DNA of 64,000 nt from Osedax fenrisi (taxonomy: Eukaryota > Annelida > Polychaeta > Sabellida > Siboglinidae): NCBI GenBank assembly GCA_964019155.1, contig OZ025243.1, forward strand, positions 41,143,179-41,207,178. Reading direction: 5' to 3'. Below are positions 31,367-46,472 of this stretch, one piece after another. Numbering within the stretch: position 1 is the stretch's first letter; each line of letters opens with the position of its first letter. The notes beneath the pieces were generated by a model. It ran no database searches, had not been told where the DNA came from, and was given only the letters and a program-made list of their open reading frames with translations. The position numbers were made by a program, and so were the translations under genes.

Positions 31367-34179
31367 CTATAATCAGTAATCATTATTATTATGCATGTTT
31401 ATTAATTTATATCAAATTTTAATAATAATAATAAATATATATAATATATCTTTCTTAAAAAAGTATAAATAAATTCATAATAATAACTAATTCAGAAATA
31501 TATGGAGAGCACAAATAAATATTGTTTCACTACGTCATTATTTAATATATTACTTATGATTAAATTACATTCTATATTATATCGTAATAATCTAATCCCA
31601 GACTGGTATTTTAAATATAATATAAATAATAGACTGAAATTATTATATTTATACTAACAATTTGCCATAGAACAATATTACACACATCACTATAGACTAA
31701 CCCCTATTCTGGTGGTTTAAATTTATAAATATACTTACATTTTAAGATAGTTAACTATCGCAGTTCATGATATAATATCTTACAACTATTATATAATAGT
31801 GAACCTTTGTTATCTGATGAAACGTAACTGAAGAATAGGATAAACGGGCATAGGATGAAGCTCTATTATCATAGTGGAAATAGTTGCCTGCTATCAGTAT
31901 GACCTGTTATACAATACAAGCATTAGTAGCTTATATCTTCTTGTAGAGATCGAGATATATATTTATCAATATAGTCATAATATTATCATGAACATTAGCA
32001 TATATATAATATATTAGCATTAGCATATATAATATATCTACCATTAATTATAATATAGTGTTTTATTTCACACTAAATATGGTATTTCAGTTTTTTATTA
32101 TAAATATGATTATAATTCAAGGAATATTAAATATCAAATTTAAAATGTACTGCTCTATCACTACTACCAAGGACAGGAATTTGAACACGCATATTTTGTG
32201 AATTTGTTATTTTACGCTTGTGATATGATACGAGTGATATGATCATATTGCATCATTGTCCAGGAGTACACAAATCAATGCCACATCTCGTTATTAAATC
32301 AATGATTATATTAAATTCATAATTCCAGAATATACTATTTCCTATTTTATGGATACCATTGATATACTATTGACTTCACTATCAATCCTTCTTGTATTTA
32401 ATATCCAAATTTATCATCTAATTTACATACTAACCAATCGCTACCTTATCGTTAACTTATACCAAGGTCGTCTGCTAACGAATATTTAGTGAAACTTTTA
32501 TTTTCCTATAGTGATTTTATTGTACAAATTTGAATTTGATACAAAAAATTTGCAAAAATGTATGCAAAATGAGATTATAAATCTATGTTTTCAATATGAT
32601 TATTAATTCATAATATAATTTAATACGAATTATATTATCTGGAATATCTACATAAATAATATAAAAAAACATCATTCAATTAGAACTTAATTTATAAAAA
32701 ATGTGTGTTTTTAATAAAATATTTATATAGAAATAAAATTTTAAAATATGAATGCATTTTCATTTACAGATAAATAAATATCTTGGATTCAAATATTTAA
32801 ATCATTGAAATATAATTAAATATACCACTGAAAAGTATAGTTCAGGATACAAAAGGCAACTATTGTGGATATAGCGAGCAGATATCCTGTTCTTGCAAAT
32901 ACCTATACTTTATTGTAAAGCTAAACTAATTAAAATTCAGATATAGATATCCCAAATCTATTGATAAAGCCATGCCAAGGTGACCTATGTCAATATTCGC
33001 TAAATTATTATTCACTGAATAATATCAATTATGGGATATCTACTTCCCAATGCCTCCATAAACTCCAAAATATATTATTGATCTTCCATTCAACCAATTA
33101 AAATACGCTAATTACTGATAGCCACTTTTATTCGTATTTCTTCCCCGATATCTTCATCTGCAAAAATGATTGGTCGAAAGTTTGAAAAATTAAATAGAAC
33201 TCATTTTGGAATATAATTACCTCACTCAATAGTCTGGTAAAACTACAAATCATATCCAGTTATAAATATCTCGATACTCTCACAACTTATTTAAATTGGC
33301 TAATAATCTTCTCTCTCATGCCAAATAAAATATCATCCCCATTCTACCGAATGTGTCCATATCGCAGTATGCTCTTTATTTGATAAATTCACCAACAACA
33401 ACATTTTCAGTGTAATTGACACAATTCACTCTTATAATCCACCCATTCTCATATATATATATCCCCTCTCTCCCATTACCATCTTCTATTGACCTTCAGT
33501 GACTCCCCGAGCATCTTACTTACGCTATCCATTATCCGATATTCCTGTTCTACTTATTATTACTCGTTGTATAATTCCCCCACTAACTCAACTCACTGCT
33601 TTTATCTTTATTAATACAATCCGATACACACTTCTTCTCACCTATGACATTACCTCTTGGCTAATATACTCGGTATACCCGATATAGCAATATATATAGT
33701 TTTATCTTTACCTATAGGTAGGGTATATCATACTGTAATTTCACTATTAATATAGATGAATCACAGTCTCCTCATTATACCCTTCACAGCCGTGTCCCTC
33801 GGGTATCAAGTCTAGGTTCCCCCATATTTTCTCTGTCTTTATTCACCTCTTTACATTCTTCGTAAATATCCGCTATTATATTCGCTGATAATATTCGCTA
33901 ATATTATATTTCGATTTGTATACGTAAATGTCCCTACTTAAGACTTATTCTAATGTACAAAGTGTATAGGAATACGGCTCCTCCGAATAACCTACTATTG
34001 AACGTACCTAGGTCTACTTCTCAATTCAGCTAACTTCTGCCTCTTCATTTCCCAAGTTTACTCTAAATAATATGATTATATAATACCAATCTTTTAAAAA
34101 CGTAAGCTTTATTGTTGATGATATACTATCATTAACAAATTATATCACCTTCATTATAACATTATAACTGTATGTGTAG

Positions 34180-34225
<46 letters not shown>

Positions 34226-36005
34226 CTAACATTATGTTTTGGAGCGTAAATCTCAAGTAGTTTCTTAGTGTCTTTGATGTTTTTAAATTTGATCCATATG
34301 AACATACCTGCTTCCGGCAAGTTCCACTCGCAATAATCTACAATATATGTTAGTATATGTACTTAATTGTATTGTAATTGACGTATATATATATATATAT
34401 ATATATACAATCTATAGATATATCACTATATATATATCACTAAAATCTCATAGTTGTAACAGTTATTATTATTAATGTAATATCTTCAATATTGATTAGT
34501 GAAATTTGATTTTAGTATTCCTTATTTTCTAATGTAATTATTAAAAGGTGAGGTGTTATATAGAAAAAAATAGTGTAGTATGTTATACATATACATTAAC
34601 CCTTAAGATGTATATTCATTTCCTTTAAAACAGCATCTCTCTGTATTTCGTAAAACTTGGACGTTCTGTTGGATTAAAAATGTTAAATATTGTAATTGAT
34701 AATAGTAATACTAATAAAAATAAGATGGAATGATGATGAATATGACGATGATGTAATATAAATAACAATGATTATGATGATAATAATATGATGAAGATGA
34801 TGATAATGAAAATGGATTCAATGATGATTTAATTTAAAAACTATACTAATATAATAGTTTAACAACAAATGATGTTTTAATATAATAATAAAATATATAA
34901 ATTATTAATTTAATAACATATGTTATTACAATATTTTAAATGAAAATAATAAAATATAAAATTATATAGAATACCTAGTATAATATATATATTTTATAAA
35001 TATTTATAATTACATATATTATATATATATATATATATCAGAAAATAATTGATGTTTCACTTTATTTTTGAAATAGAATAAAATGAATCAATATTCTAAC
35101 ATAGTTCAAACATTAATAAAATGTTCATGTACAAAACACATAAACATATGTTAGTAAAGTAATACTTATTATTTATAATGATGATAATGTAGAATTAATG
35201 ATAGGTGGTGATGATGATGATGATGCTGATGATGATGATGATGATGAGTGTGATATTGATAATTATAGTTGTTATGATTCATGATAAATGAATTAAAGTG
35301 GATGATGATGATATTCAATAATAATGATAACAACTTTTTCGAATTTTCTATGAATCCATCATGTCCCCATTTCTCAAGTAATTCAAATGCAATTGTCTAC
35401 AATTTAGTATATTTATTAATAGTGTGAGTCAATAGAAATAGTTGTTTATGCAGATTTATTTACAGAGTTATGTAACATTAACGGATACACAAATATTAGA
35501 TAAGAACCTCCACTAAATTGTGGCTTCGTTTTTATCATTTATATCACGATCGTGCTACTTAGCAAACAAAGATAAGAAATATTTATAATATGATATGTGC
35601 CATATGGCACGCTTGGAATTTGTTTATTGATATAAATCTATTTAATTCAACCTTACTATCTGATCTGTAGAATTTATATAATCAAATATGTAAATAACGT
35701 GGATTTATAATGGAAAACTTTATACGTATAAAATATATTTTAAATATATATTATATTTGTAATTATTTTTTGAATTTGATATAATTCCAAACATAATTAT
35801 AAACAATTAACTAATATATAATATATATTACTATAATTATACCTATATAGTTTATATGCATCTACATTATAATGTACACGACTTCATAAACCATAATACC
35901 ATAATAGACCTACATATTCATGTTAGGTGTGTTTATAATGTGTTAATATATGTATACTCATTGATATAATTTGCATAATAAATATTCTATATAGCTAATA
36001 TACCT

Positions 36006-36058
<53 letters not shown>

Positions 36059-37094
36059 TTTATATATGGGTAAAGTACAATAATGGTCTTAAGATTTTTT
36101 GACTTATTATTTGTATTCAAAAATTACAATATATTAATGATTATAGATATTATTGTGATTTTAAAATTTTATTTAAACTTTTAATTCCATAGACAACGGG
36201 GGTGTCCGTATTCAGTACCCGTATCCGAATAAGGACACCCTGTGTTATAATACGGACACCCTATATACCACTAGATAAACTATATATTATTGATGAATCG
36301 ATCAGAAAAATTACAATTACATTATTTATAATTAATTTTATGAATAATTTATTCTAATTTAATTAGTTAATAATTTATTCTAATTTAATTAGTTAATAAT
36401 TTTTGTTTTATTATTGTTTTAATTAATAATACAATTTAAGTATCTAAATAATAAAAATGTTAAATTTAGCTTTATTGGTGGTATTAATATTATAACGCTA
36501 TTTATATGTAAATCAGAATAGTTCATACGCTTCGCGCTGGTTGGTTATAGGGTTTACGTATTAAGACATCTAAAGTTTCCGTATTAGTGACTTATATGAC
36601 CTCTAGATATATGCTTATAACTTAATGAATATTTGATAACAAATATAGAAATTATATATTTAATTTTAGAATGATTTATTTTATAATAATATATTGTTAT
36701 ATTTTATATCGATACATTTGTATATTTTTGAGAAGGTTTTAAGTTGACATTTTTTTTCATAAATTTAAAAACGTAATAAAAAATAAGTTTATTGGATATA
36801 TCAGCAATATTTTGTATAATTAAAAATAAAAAACACTTTTTAGATTATTTATATAATTATGAATATTTTATTCATTAACAATTTTTTGTAGGATTTATGG
36901 TTTCTGCAGATCTCATGAGATACCGAGAATATCCATATTCGGTTAATTTCCCCTAATTATTAATTAATTAATTATAAATATATATAGGATATTATTTAAT
37001 ATATATAGTAGATAACTACTATAGTAGATTATTTAATTTAATTAACGCTGTCATCACTTAAGTGGAATTTCCTCTTCTCAACAAAATATATGAT

Positions 37095-37128
<34 letters not shown>

Positions 37129-38067
37129 GACCAACGTAAACTTTTTTATTAATAATTGTATTATAATAAAAAAAATATGGTGTTATTGGTATCATATTGT
37201 ATAGGATACTACCTACAGAGAATTTATAAATATATTCTTATGATATACCGGATTCCCGGATATATATAGGTTTGAAAAAAGTTTAAAACCTATAGGGTTG
37301 TACATAGATTTCTATTTTGGTATACTATAAATCTATGGATATACATAAATAGATTAGCTGGTATATTCAGTTTTTATAGAAGTATACTTCTCTAGGTATA
37401 CCTACTATAGGTAATATTTTCATTAAGTTATATAATAACTAATTAAATAAATGATACGATAATACATAATTAATGCGTATCATGTAAGATTATTATATGT
37501 AATAACGAGTATTTATATTTTTCACCGTGCTAGGACATAACCTTGCGTCACATATACATTACGTATTCGATACACTCACATACCTGTGAAAGGGAAGAAG
37601 GATGAATAACCGAACACATCATGTGCAGTTCTATCTTATCCATGAGCTGTTTAGGACCGGTGACGTAACCCAGTCTTATTCTAAATATAGATTATAGAAT
37701 ATGAAATTTCAGAATATTACCTTTTATTAATAATATTTCCTAAAATAATGTCTATAAAATATAATATAGATTAATAAATTTCATGACGTACATTAACATT
37801 TATTTTTATAATATTGATATTAATGTAATACCTTGATTTTATAATTTGGAGAACACCGAATATGTCCCGGTTGTTTTGATTACTATTTCCGAGGTCAAAT
37901 TTAAAATATTTTACATGTATCATTTTATACCTTAAAATTACAATATACTACATGTACATTTTTCATATAATTTATGCATGTACACTTTACAGTGTACATT
38001 GTATACTATAGTGTCTATAGGCTATATATAGTGTGTACAATATTGAAACGAGTATTTTGAATGTTAC

Positions 38068-38109
<42 letters not shown>

Positions 38110-39956
38110 AAAACAAACGGGGGTTATATTCGATATAGTCTTATTACTTATATATTTGATATATCACTTTATTAAGTGCATTTATAATTAACAATATCTA
38201 TATTATAATATACCCTGCGGATAGTAGTTTTGACATCGAATCCAGTCTTATTACTCTACCGTCAGAATCCATTGATAAGAAACTTTTCACCAACTACGAA
38301 CATTAATATGCTATTATATATTCTAACAATACTTTAATAATCATATATGATTATTATATATATAACAATCAAAACTATATAGGCATACTAACATCATTAA
38401 ATTGTAGATAATAATATGGATCATCTTCAATTATAATAATATTATATTTCCGACATAACTGTAAATAATATAATAATACAATTAGTACACGAGTACATAT
38501 ATAATCACAAATAAATACATAATATTAGAAGTTGATCATATATGATTAATCAACTATAGATTTATGATTTATAAACTATGATTTATCAACTGTAGTTGTT
38601 ATATATATAATATATATGAAAGAATATACATTAGGTATAAATTAGGTATTATTAGGTATTATCTATAGGTATAGGTATATATATATATATATTCATAAAT
38701 AATAAAGTATTGTATATGGATATAATAAGATAATGATAGAATAATTATATATTATTAGTATTAGGTAAAAAAGAAATATTAATGACAGCTATTTTATAGG
38801 GTACATTGTACTTATAAAAGCATATTATTTAAATTTCATGCAGGGTCATCTACAATATTTTAATGACATTATATAAATTATAAAAAATAGTTACAATAAT
38901 AATTAAAGTATTATCAAGTTAAATTTGATTTAAATTTTAAAAATGTATTCATTTACTTTTAATATTGTATACACTTTTATTGATTTGATTTACATTTTGA
39001 TTATTATTTACATTTTGATTTTATTTATATTTTTTATTTTGAATTACTTTTAAACAAATATGGATATATAGGATGTTATATAATTTGTATTCTATGAAAT
39101 TATAATTAGATATAAAATAAATCGATAATGCACGGATTTGATTTTGCATGCAGACATATGTATATAGATAAATACTATAATAAGTTGTTATCGTGAATTT
39201 TACAAAATGATAAATTAACAGATGTTATTGATTTTTTTTTGACATTTCAAAATCCTATAAACTAAATGTATTGAATTTCAGTTTCATTGTATATATACAT
39301 ATCTTTCAATAACAACTTTTAATTACACAAATTGGCTAATGTTTTTCATTTTTGTGTACCTATACGCATTATTATTTAAAGTATAACTATTTATCCATTA
39401 TAAAAATAATTATAATTTAATATTACAGCAGTGGTAAAGGTTTGTTTTAACTCTATACTTACTATAGTAACTAATTTAATATATGTATACATATATACCA
39501 ACTATATATAGTTGGTATATATAGGCCTACCAATTGGCATATCTGTTTTATATGATGCATATGTGACTATCATTTATTAAATAATAATTTTAATTATAAG
39601 TAACATATATTATATGTATATATATTATTATATTGTATATATTATATAATGTATATAATATATATATATATATATTACAAAAAATAAAATATGAGAAACA
39701 TCTTTATATAATAACAATATTAAATTAAGTTATTATATAAATATGATTCTAATAATTTTTTTTATATAATATATACAATATAATATATATTTACATATAA
39801 TATATTTTTCTTATAATTAAAATTATTATTTGATATATGATAGTCACATCCTATAAAACAGATATGCTTATGTATATATTTGGAAACTTTTAGATAATAC
39901 CTGAATGATTTTTCGTATTGCTTTATGGTATATATATATACCATACATTATTATAG

Positions 39957-39992
<36 letters not shown>

Positions 39993-40319
39993 ATTTAATA
40001 TTCAAATATATGCAACAACTCGTTTGCAATTAATGATATCAATATGTCTATTACCAAATTATAATATATTACAATATATTGTAATGTAATACACATGGTA
40101 TTAATAATTTCCTTAGTATTACAAAGGGCTTTGATATTACTTAGAATATTGATATAATTAATATATGCAACCTAGTAAGGCATATATATACTTACATATT
40201 AAAACAAAATTTTCTAAAAAAAATCATCTTTTTATAATATGTATAAAGAAATATTAATTAAAAAAAATAATGCATTTTACATTTACAAATAAATAAATAT
40301 CGTGGGTAACTTGGAAATC

Positions 40320-40380
<61 letters not shown>

Positions 40381-40813
40381 GTGTGATAGTCATAGGAGTA
40401 ACGGTATACATAGAGTAAATGAGATGGATAGTAGATGCAGTATACTTGATGTATACGAATTATAATTCGTATTCTCTAAATATAATCAAATATAATAACG
40501 TTATGTATCTAAGTATCTATTATGTTGTTCTATCTATATATCTAGGGATATATATATATATATATATATATATGTGATTTTGTATGTCTAGATAAATATT
40601 GAATTGTAACTAACATTATATATTTGATGTTTTCTTTTTGTTGGAATCGTATCGCCGGTAGGATTAGCACCTGTAGGATTCATGTACAATACCCGGGGCT
40701 TACGATTAGGGCTACAGTTTGTGATCGCCTTTTCTAAACTCTCCACTTGTATACCGAACTCGTCTGATTCTATCGTGACACATTCTCCTCCCAGTGGTTT
40801 CAACTATGTCATG

Positions 40814-40871
<58 letters not shown>

Positions 40872-42761
40872 CATAAATAACAAGTAAGGTTTTTCTATAG
40901 TTCAATTAGTGATGTATTGTAGAACTTTTATATTGTTATTGTTATTGAATCTATTTATTTATAAGTTGTCTATAGTCATTTTATTTCTATTTACACAATT
41001 ATGTCAATACCTAAAACCCATAATAATTGAATTATAGATAACCTAATGGGTTTATGTATAACAATATAAAATTACTATAAAACACATAACTATATAAATT
41101 AAAGTTTGCAATGATAGGTTAAATCCCATAACAAAATTCATCTAAATATAATTTTCGAGTTATTTTCGACTATAAGTATCGATACTAATATTAGTACAAT
41201 TATTATGATACTATCTTAGAAGTTGTGTTTTAAACTCTAAATTATACCTGCATCACAGTTATTCTATAACTGCAGTGATCATTGTAAAATTAATTTGGAT
41301 ATTAATTTAAATTTATAAAATCACATTGTAGGGGAAAGTCACCGATTACCGACCCCCTCCTAATACCGACCCCCTCTCGTATCTCAGTAAATATAAGAGA
41401 TATCAAAAAAAAATATATATACGAACTGTTAGTATTTAATGATAAATATGAATAAGTATTGTGTTTTAAAAAATATTTAATCCTACAATTGTTATTTGAT
41501 AAAATGTAATATTCTGTTTTTACTTTTTAAATATTTGAATAATAACTTTTTTTAAATCATTGTAAATACTTTATTATTTAAAAGAAAACTTAATACTGAG
41601 CAAAATATTGTAGATAAATAAAATGTTTATAACTATTATAAAAATAATTTAATTTGAATAACTATTAACCAATATATCTTAATTATAGCAACCCATATGA
41701 TTTTCCTATTACCGACCTCCTAAATTACCCTAATACTGACCCCATGTGATTTATAATATCAAATCAAAATAACATAGATCCGTATTTACTTTAAAATATG
41801 TCGTAAGTTGTTTGTGTATCATTGATATAGATTTAGTATTCATGATTCCAGTTGATTATATACATACTGATTAATAAATAAATATTAAATAATAATATAC
41901 ACTATTTTAATATAATTAATATAAAGTTTAAATTTAAATTTAATATTACTATTTAAACATAAATTCAATACAAAATATATTGCGTGAATCTTATAATTAA
42001 TTATATTTATGTGTATCTACTATTTTTATTGGATATTATAATACTATAATTACTTATATCACGATTATTTTAGGGGGTCGGTAATAGGAGTAGGGGGTCG
42101 GTATTAGGTACATGTATCCGATTACCGACCCCCCTGTTTATTCTTGTAAATATAATTATATCAAAAAATTAAAATAGCCACATTATTCATTGCCATAATA
42201 TTACCCTAATTACAAAATTTCAAATAAATATATTTAATATTGAATAAGTTATTACAAATAATCATTCAGGGGTCGGTAATCGGAGACTTCCCCTATCTAG
42301 ATGAATTTGGTTATGGGTTTAACCAAACATTGCAAACTTTAATATATACTGTTTAGGATTGTAGTAATTTTATATTATTATATATAAACCCATAATACAT
42401 ATATAGTATATATTATATACTGTACATTGTACAGTGTTAACACTATCTGGATAGACTAATTTATATTGTATAATGTATATACAATATAAATCGGTCTATC
42501 CAGATAAATTAACATAGAAATCCTAAAACACAGTATACTGTATACTACAGTACCTATAGGTAGTACGAATCATTAAAAATATATTCTTATTTCTTATCGT
42601 ATAATCAATAATATAGTAGTACAGCCATCTAGTTGTAAATAGGGTATCCGTATTGTAATACAGTTCGTTCATGTTATGGCATGTGTTCCCAATATGGAAA
42701 CCTCCGTTATCCATAGAATATAAATATTAAATGATATTTTAAAATTACAAAAATATATATA

Positions 42762-42820
<59 letters not shown>

Positions 42821-45000
42821 CTGCCTGTGTGGCGTAGTGGCTAAGGCGTCAGACACACAAGCAGTAGGACACGGGTTCGACCCTCGTCCGGACCATTAAT
42901 TAATTTTATAAAATGGGTCTTAAAATATTATTTAGAAGTGATCTTATATAATTGTGTATACATAAATGATCGGCTCTCGTTAAAACCATTGATGCCTTAA
43001 CATGAGAGCGGCTTCGAAGGGACATTAGAGCCATATATGGTTATAAGTGAAAACTTCATCTAAGTTCCTGGATGGGATGAAAGGACTCCACCAAATAAAA
43101 ATAACAAAAAAATAACAAAATATATAAATATATATCTACAAAGCTATTTTAATATCTGCTAAATCGAAAACTACACCAAATTACAAATACTTAACTCTAA
43201 TGAAATACTTTTTATGAATATATATAAATAATCAATATATAAAATATGCTATCAAAATATATAATTGTTAACCATTTATCATACAAACATTTATTATACA
43301 CACATACGCATACACATACACATACACATACACAAATACATATATAGCGCATATACAAGATAACTAAATAATATATATTTCAAATATATATGACTTTTTA
43401 TATTAATGTATTAATATGAAATATAACAAATTGTTAGTATACATATGCTACTTTTACTATATTTCATTCATATTATATATGTAATATAGTATATATTAAA
43501 TATTTATCCTGTACAAATAAATATACATTACATTTTTTTAGAGTTTGTAAGTTAAATAATACGAATCTCATAATAAATAAGGCGATTAACTTATTATGAA
43601 TACATCCATGGTAAGAAATTGTGTCAAATACCATGTTATATAATACACATTAAAATGTACTCGTTTTAGTTAGTTATTTAAGTATGGTTTTTATATAGTG
43701 CGTCATAAAATATACTGAATAAAATAAAATAAACAATAATTGCAATAACAAAAAACTATAATTATTCTTCGAACTTCCTAAAATAGATGAAATAACGGTT
43801 TTTCCTAATAGTATTCGTTTTGAAACCATTGTGTAGTTCTAATTATAGGTTAGAAAATTTCAAACATATTTTTACTAGGTATATATAGGTATAATGTATA
43901 AATAAATATAAGTGTATGATAAAAATATACGAGTATATCCATTGATGCATATACTACGTGATATTTAAAAATACCAGTACAATAACCGGAAACAATAAAT
44001 AAACAACAATCATTATTATCGTAATTCATATTTTGTAATAAATATTAAAAAACTTGCCTTTGTTTACGATGCTATAATTCATTAGAATAATAGGGTTACA
44101 TAACTATTACATATTGTAGTTAGGTCTGCATTTCAACAATGCCACAAAGTACACACATATTATGTAACGTAGGTAATACTTCAATATGTGATCGTTATAA
44201 ATTAGTATTGAAAATATAGTTATTTATAAATTCATAAAATAACTAGTTTACTAATATATATATATTTCAGTAGTTATTAGTATACTGATAACTATAGTTA
44301 CACAACTATTACTATATATATATTATACACATGACTATATAATATATAGGTACCTACTATAGATTCATAACAATGGTTTATATTGCTCTAGAAAACACAT
44401 ATATAGGTATATCCTAAGTTCATGTTTTATTTGATATTATAATATAAGTTATATACGTATTGTACTACATTATTGTACACTGTACAATATTGTAGTACAA
44501 TATAACTCTATGCACTGTACATTGTACAATGTACACTGTACAATGTACACTGTACATTGTACAGTGTTTATATAATCTATAGAGTTATACTTTATTATAA
44601 AATGACGTATAATATATATATATATATATATATATAATGTATAATTGTGTACAATATTGTATACTTTTATGTGATTTTGTCTATTAGTGTATCATTTATA
44701 CACTCGAGATTATTATATATTATACATATTATACTATTGTATATATAGAGTATATATAATGAAATATAATGAAGTAATTAAAATTATTAAGTAATTATAA
44801 GTTGTTATTATTATTAATGATGTAATAAAACGTTGTAATAAGATTGCATATATATCACTACTAATTAATGACGTCACCATTGCCCCACTATTGTGTTACT
44901 AACGACCATCATGAAGCCATTGTACGTGTATTCTGAACACAGTACCATATCACCTCGAGATACAGTCATTTCCAATACCTATTCGTATCATTCACATGTA

Positions 45001-45033
<33 letters not shown>

Positions 45034-45928
45034 AGTGTGTATATATATACATAATATTTGGTAATTTATATTACAATATCACATATATATATGCACAATA
45101 TCATTTAATTTATATAATATGATAAATGATTTAACGATAGTATTTTTTAATTTTAAATACATTTATGAAATAATATAAATGACATAATAACGTATACCAC
45201 CGAGATGGTATGATGTATAACCTTGCATAATGCATCTTGAGATCCAGGAGTGACTAGTAGCGACCTCATTTCTTTGAATTCGCCGCTTCTCTGTTCTCGG
45301 AATATTTCCTCTGGTAGGTTATGCTGCTTACACTGAAAATTCACTAGCCACTGATTTAAATTAGCCATACTAATACCGCATGAGTGGGGGTAGTTTAGGA
45401 GATTATTTTAGAATTCTGTGATTTAAAAAATATCGTAAATGGAACATTACACATACTATATTAAGAAAATCACATCATATTATATATATATATATATATT
45501 ACATGATCATTACACATTTTGTATTACTAAATAGTCTAAATACGTAATTAGAGAGTTTTTATAATATTTAAATATATGTTAACAAACATATAAAGTTATC
45601 GCTCATATTCTATTTTTAGTATACAGATTTATATACATATTAATACGTTACATAATATAGGTATTAAAGTAACTATACTTTATATATTAAATATAGTTAC
45701 ACACATATATATATATATATTATTTAAATCATACCCAGAACTTGAACTATATTGCAAAGCATCCACCATTTTATTTTCAGATATTTTTATGATACTCCCA
45801 TCTCTGTTTTAAAGTAATAGTACAATGGATGTATCATATCATAAATATAACATATTTATGCAGTCTTTTATAATACTTATAGAGTATAATATATCTTATA
45901 TTTTGTATATGGTATGTTGTATAGTGAA

Positions 45929-45975
<47 letters not shown>

Positions 45976-46407
45976 ACTATATATATATATATACTATTTA
46001 ACATATATATATAGGTAATATCATACATACTAATATATTAGATAAACATTACATACGAATAAAATATATAATTTTAATAATTTTAAATAATAATATATCG
46101 ATATCTATTTACACATATATATTAATATAATAATAATAGATTACAAAATATAATTTACATTAATATATAATACTGTTAATAATTTATAAATTATTGTATA
46201 TTTACTGATATTATCAATTAACATTAGTTAAATCCTTATAATTGTCTATATATAACTACTGCAGTAGTAAGACATGTCGTAGACTAACCTTAGTGTCACC
46301 TCGATAGAAGAGAACGGAAAAGTATCAGAGTTTGGCTTCCCGACAGCAAAATTGATATTATCTTTATTACTTTTTACGATGTTAACTACATTCAACAATT
46401 AAACAAT

Positions 46408-46472
<65 letters not shown>

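Noticed and set aside
34680..35330. ATGATG/GATGAT-rich tracts suggesting an Asp-rich coding region
   Set aside because: Imperfect trinucleotide microsatellite within aminotransferase introns 10 and 11; stops in all useful frames.
42822..42895. Possible tRNA gene
   Set aside because: A and B boxes are present, but the acceptor ends do not pair, no good anticodon arm is seen, and the sequence is the head of a dispersed SINE.
45834..46028. Tyr/Ile-rich frames over AT arrays (also 1917, 6597, 11385, 11485, 51982, 53891)
   Set aside because: Translations of (AT)n; no exon composition or splice context.
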